DNA of 7,925 nucleotides from NCBI GenBank assembly GCA_017409645.1, contig JAFQSI010000271.1, positions 1 to 7,925 of the forward strand. The letters are read 5' to 3'. The notes under the pieces were generated by a model that ran no database searches, was not told the origin of the DNA, and worked only from the letters and a program-made list of their open reading frames with translations. The translations under genes were made by a program, and so were the position numbers. This DNA is from Oscillospiraceae bacterium. Its GTDB lineage: Bacteria > Bacillota > Clostridia > Oscillospirales > Oscillospiraceae. Each line of letters begins with the position of its first letter. The stretch's first letter is position 1. Shown piece by piece: positions 7,159 to 7,925 of the stretch.

Positions 7159-7256
7159 AACAGCGGGTGCAGATCTTCCATCGCAGGCACGGAGCCTTCG
7201 TCCGCCGTACAACTCCCCATTACGGCGACACTTGACGCGGAACATCTTACTCTGTT
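7159..7256 (-). ncRNA. tetrahydrofolate (THF) riboswitch aptamer
   Basis: The minus strand carries the hallmark conserved blocks of the THF riboswitch in order: AGAGTAAGATG, CGCGTCAAGTGT, AATGGGGAGTTG, GGACGAAGG and CTGCACCCGCTG. P1 is AACAG/CTGTT (7256-7252 with 7163-7159). P2 is AGATGTTCC/GGAAGATCT with one mismatch. P3 is CGCCGTA/TACGGCG, capped by a loop carrying GGGGAGTTG (7218-7210). In known members that loop forms a pseudoknot with the CAUCC-type sequence near the 3' end; here the partners are GGGAG and CACCC with one A-A mismatch. THF or a related reduced folate is the expected ligand, repressing the downstream folT-folC operon. The location directly upstream of a folate ECF gene is the classic one for this class. 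Confidence 0.93.
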
Positions 7257-7263
7257 CGAAGCT

Positions 7264-7292
7264 ATCATACAACATCTGGCAGCAAATGTAAA
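7264..7292 (-). promoter_or_regulatory. promoter of the folT-folC operon
   Basis: On the minus strand TTTACA (7292-7287), a 17-base spacer and TATGAT (7269-7264). The predicted start, about seven bases past the -10, falls at 7257-7256, exactly where riboswitch stem P1 begins. This agreement supports both calls and gives a leader of about 297 bases before the folT ATG. Confidence 0.75.
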
Positions 7293-7312
7293 TAGGTATT
7301 TTTGAGATATTG

Positions 7313-7384
7313 GATATGAGATATAAGATATTAGATAAATCTGGAATTATCCTATCTCATATCTAATATCTTCTATCTCATATC
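7313..7384. repeat. AT-rich 25-bp inverted repeat between divergent promoters
   Basis: Left arm 7313-7337 and right arm 7360-7384 are complementary at 24 of 25 positions. They are built from iterated GATATGAGATA / AAGATATTAGATA units, with a 22-base spacer. TATCTCATATCT is also directly repeated at 7353-7364 and 7374-7385. The element sits between the folT promoter (-) and the promoter of the small membrane gene (+). The AT richness contrasts with the GC-rich genes. It could be a cruciform, a regulator-binding region or a dispersed repeat; no coding potential was seen. Confidence 0.75.
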
Positions 7385-7391
7385 TTTTAAC

Positions 7392-7420
7392 TTGTATCTG
7401 CTGAACAAATGTGTTATTAT
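7392..7420 (+). promoter_or_regulatory. promoter of the small membrane gene and ruvC
   Basis: TTGTAT (7392-7397), 17-base spacer, TATTAT (7415-7420), with TG at 7412-7413 making an extended -10. Transcription would start near 7427, placing the GAGGTG ribosome binding site right at the 5' end of a very short leader of about 14 bases. Confidence 0.6.
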
Positions 7421-7440
7421 GTAAAAAGAGGTGAAATGCA

Positions 7441-7566
7441 ATGGATGAATTTGAGAAGGAAGAATATATCCCCCGGCCCCGGTGGCAGGTCTGGGGTGCC
7501 CGGATCGCGCTGGTCTTTGTGATCGCCGCCGTGGCGCTGTACTACTGGACCTTCTTCCAGTTCTGA
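7441..7566 (+). CDS. small single-span membrane protein (41 aa), unknown function
   Basis: A 41-residue frame: an acidic start (MDEFEKEEYIPRPR), then W-Q-V-W-G-A-R and a hydrophobic stretch from about residue 22 to 41 ending YYWTFFQF. It would be a one-pass membrane protein with a charged N-terminal tail and almost no C-terminal tail. Support for its being real comes from a GAGGTG ribosome binding site seven bases upstream, an extended -10 promoter, and its stop codon being one base before the ruvC ATG, which suggests translational coupling. I do not recognise a family. It could be a genuine microprotein or chiefly a leader frame that delivers ribosomes to ruvC. Confidence 0.65.
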   Translation: MDEFEKEEYIPRPRWQVWGARIALVFVIAAVALYYWTFFQF

Positions 7567-7567
7567 C

Positions 7568-7925
7568 ATGCGGATCCTGGGTATCGATCCCGGCTACGGG
7601 ACCACAGGCTTCGCCCTGATCGAGGGGGAGCGGGGACAGTTCTCCCTGCTGCGCTGCGGCGCCATCACCACGCCGCCGAATACGGATTTCTCAGCCCGGC
7701 TGGAGATGATCTACGAGGATATGCGCCAGCTTCTGGAGGTCTGCAAGCCCGACTGCGTCGCCATTGAGGAGCTGTTCTTCGGCCAGAATGTCACCACCGG
7801 CATCGGCGTGGCCCAGAGCCGGGGCGTGATCCTCCTCGCCATCCGGCAGGCGGGGCTGCAGGTCCACCCCTACAAGCCCATGCAGGTCAAGCAGTCCGTC
7901 GTGGGCTACGGCAACGCCACCAAGC
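7568..7925 (+). CDS. ruvC: crossover junction endodeoxyribonuclease RuvC, partial (3' end outside window)
   Basis: RuvC is the dimeric nuclease that cuts Holliday junctions symmetrically in the RuvABC recombination system. The first 119 residues are visible. MRILGIDPGYGTTGFA holds the first catalytic acid D7. IEELFFGQNVTTG holds the second, E67. AQSRGVIL and the segment YKPMQVKQSVVGYG are family signatures; the remaining catalytic acids lie past the window edge. No Shine-Dalgarno sequence precedes the ATG; the upstream small frame ends one base before, so translation probably relies on coupling. ruvA and ruvB are not seen but may follow. Confidence 0.95.
   Translation, partial: MRILGIDPGYGTTGFALIEGERGQFSLLRCGAITTPPNTDFSARLEMIYEDMRQLLEVCKPDCVAIEELFFGQNVTTGIGVAQSRGVILLAIRQAGLQVHPYKPMQVKQSVVGYGNATK

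Noticed and set aside
7015..7305. Short frames of 60-96 codons on both strands
   Set aside because: They overlie the riboswitch and its expression platform, which explain the sequence far better.
7313..7385. Possible CRISPR-like short repeats
   Set aside because: The units are about 11-12 bases, lie in inverted orientation with no unique regular spacers, and no cas gene is present.

Overview
The window looks like a chromosomal segment of a GC-rich Firmicute of class Clostridia, most likely an anaerobic gut Oscillospirales-type bacterium. This placement is an inference from strong AGGAGG-type ribosome binding sites, C-ending codon preference, a bacterial-type acetyl-CoA synthase, an ECF folate transporter under a tetrahydrofolate (THF) riboswitch, and structured intergenic repeats. 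No species can be named from the sequence alone.

Layout from left to right. acsB (54-2180, +) encodes the CO-methylating acetyl-CoA synthase of the Wood-Ljungdahl pathway and ends at a strong GNRA-loop terminator. A multi-hairpin intergenic repeat (copy A, 2265-2379) follows, then a near-consensus promoter driving a membrane-anchored NodB-type polysaccharide deacetylase-like protein (2505-4007, +). A perfect 20-bp palindromic bidirectional terminator separates this from a convergent DUF2461 gene (4116-4763, -). Between that gene and folC lies a 269-bp palindrome-rich block (4825-5093) containing a second copy (B, 4869-5032) of the same repeat architecture.

The minus-strand unit 7256 to 5100 is a folate-handling operon. 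A sigma-70-type promoter starts transcription essentially at the first base of a THF riboswitch aptamer. The aptamer is followed by a terminator-like hairpin, folT (substrate-binding component of an ECF folate transporter) and folC (folylpolyglutamate synthase). The apical loop of the aptamer carries the same GGGGAGTT as the 3' arm of the terminator hairpin. It can therefore pair with the terminator's 5' arm, which suggests a simple ligand-controlled terminator/antiterminator switch.

Divergently on the plus strand, beyond an AT-rich 25-bp inverted repeat, an extended -10 promoter drives a 41-residue single-span membrane protein. Its stop codon is one base from the start of ruvC (Holliday junction resolvase), which is cut by the window end.

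Functionally, uptake (FolT) and polyglutamylation (FolC) of folate would supply the one-carbon carrier used by the methyl branch of the Wood-Ljungdahl pathway, whose final step is carried out by AcsB. The genes are neighbours but in separate transcription units, so this link is thematic rather than proven. The most noteworthy items are the riboswitch with its apparent antiterminator logic and variant pseudoknot, and the two-copy cloverleaf-like intergenic repeat family.
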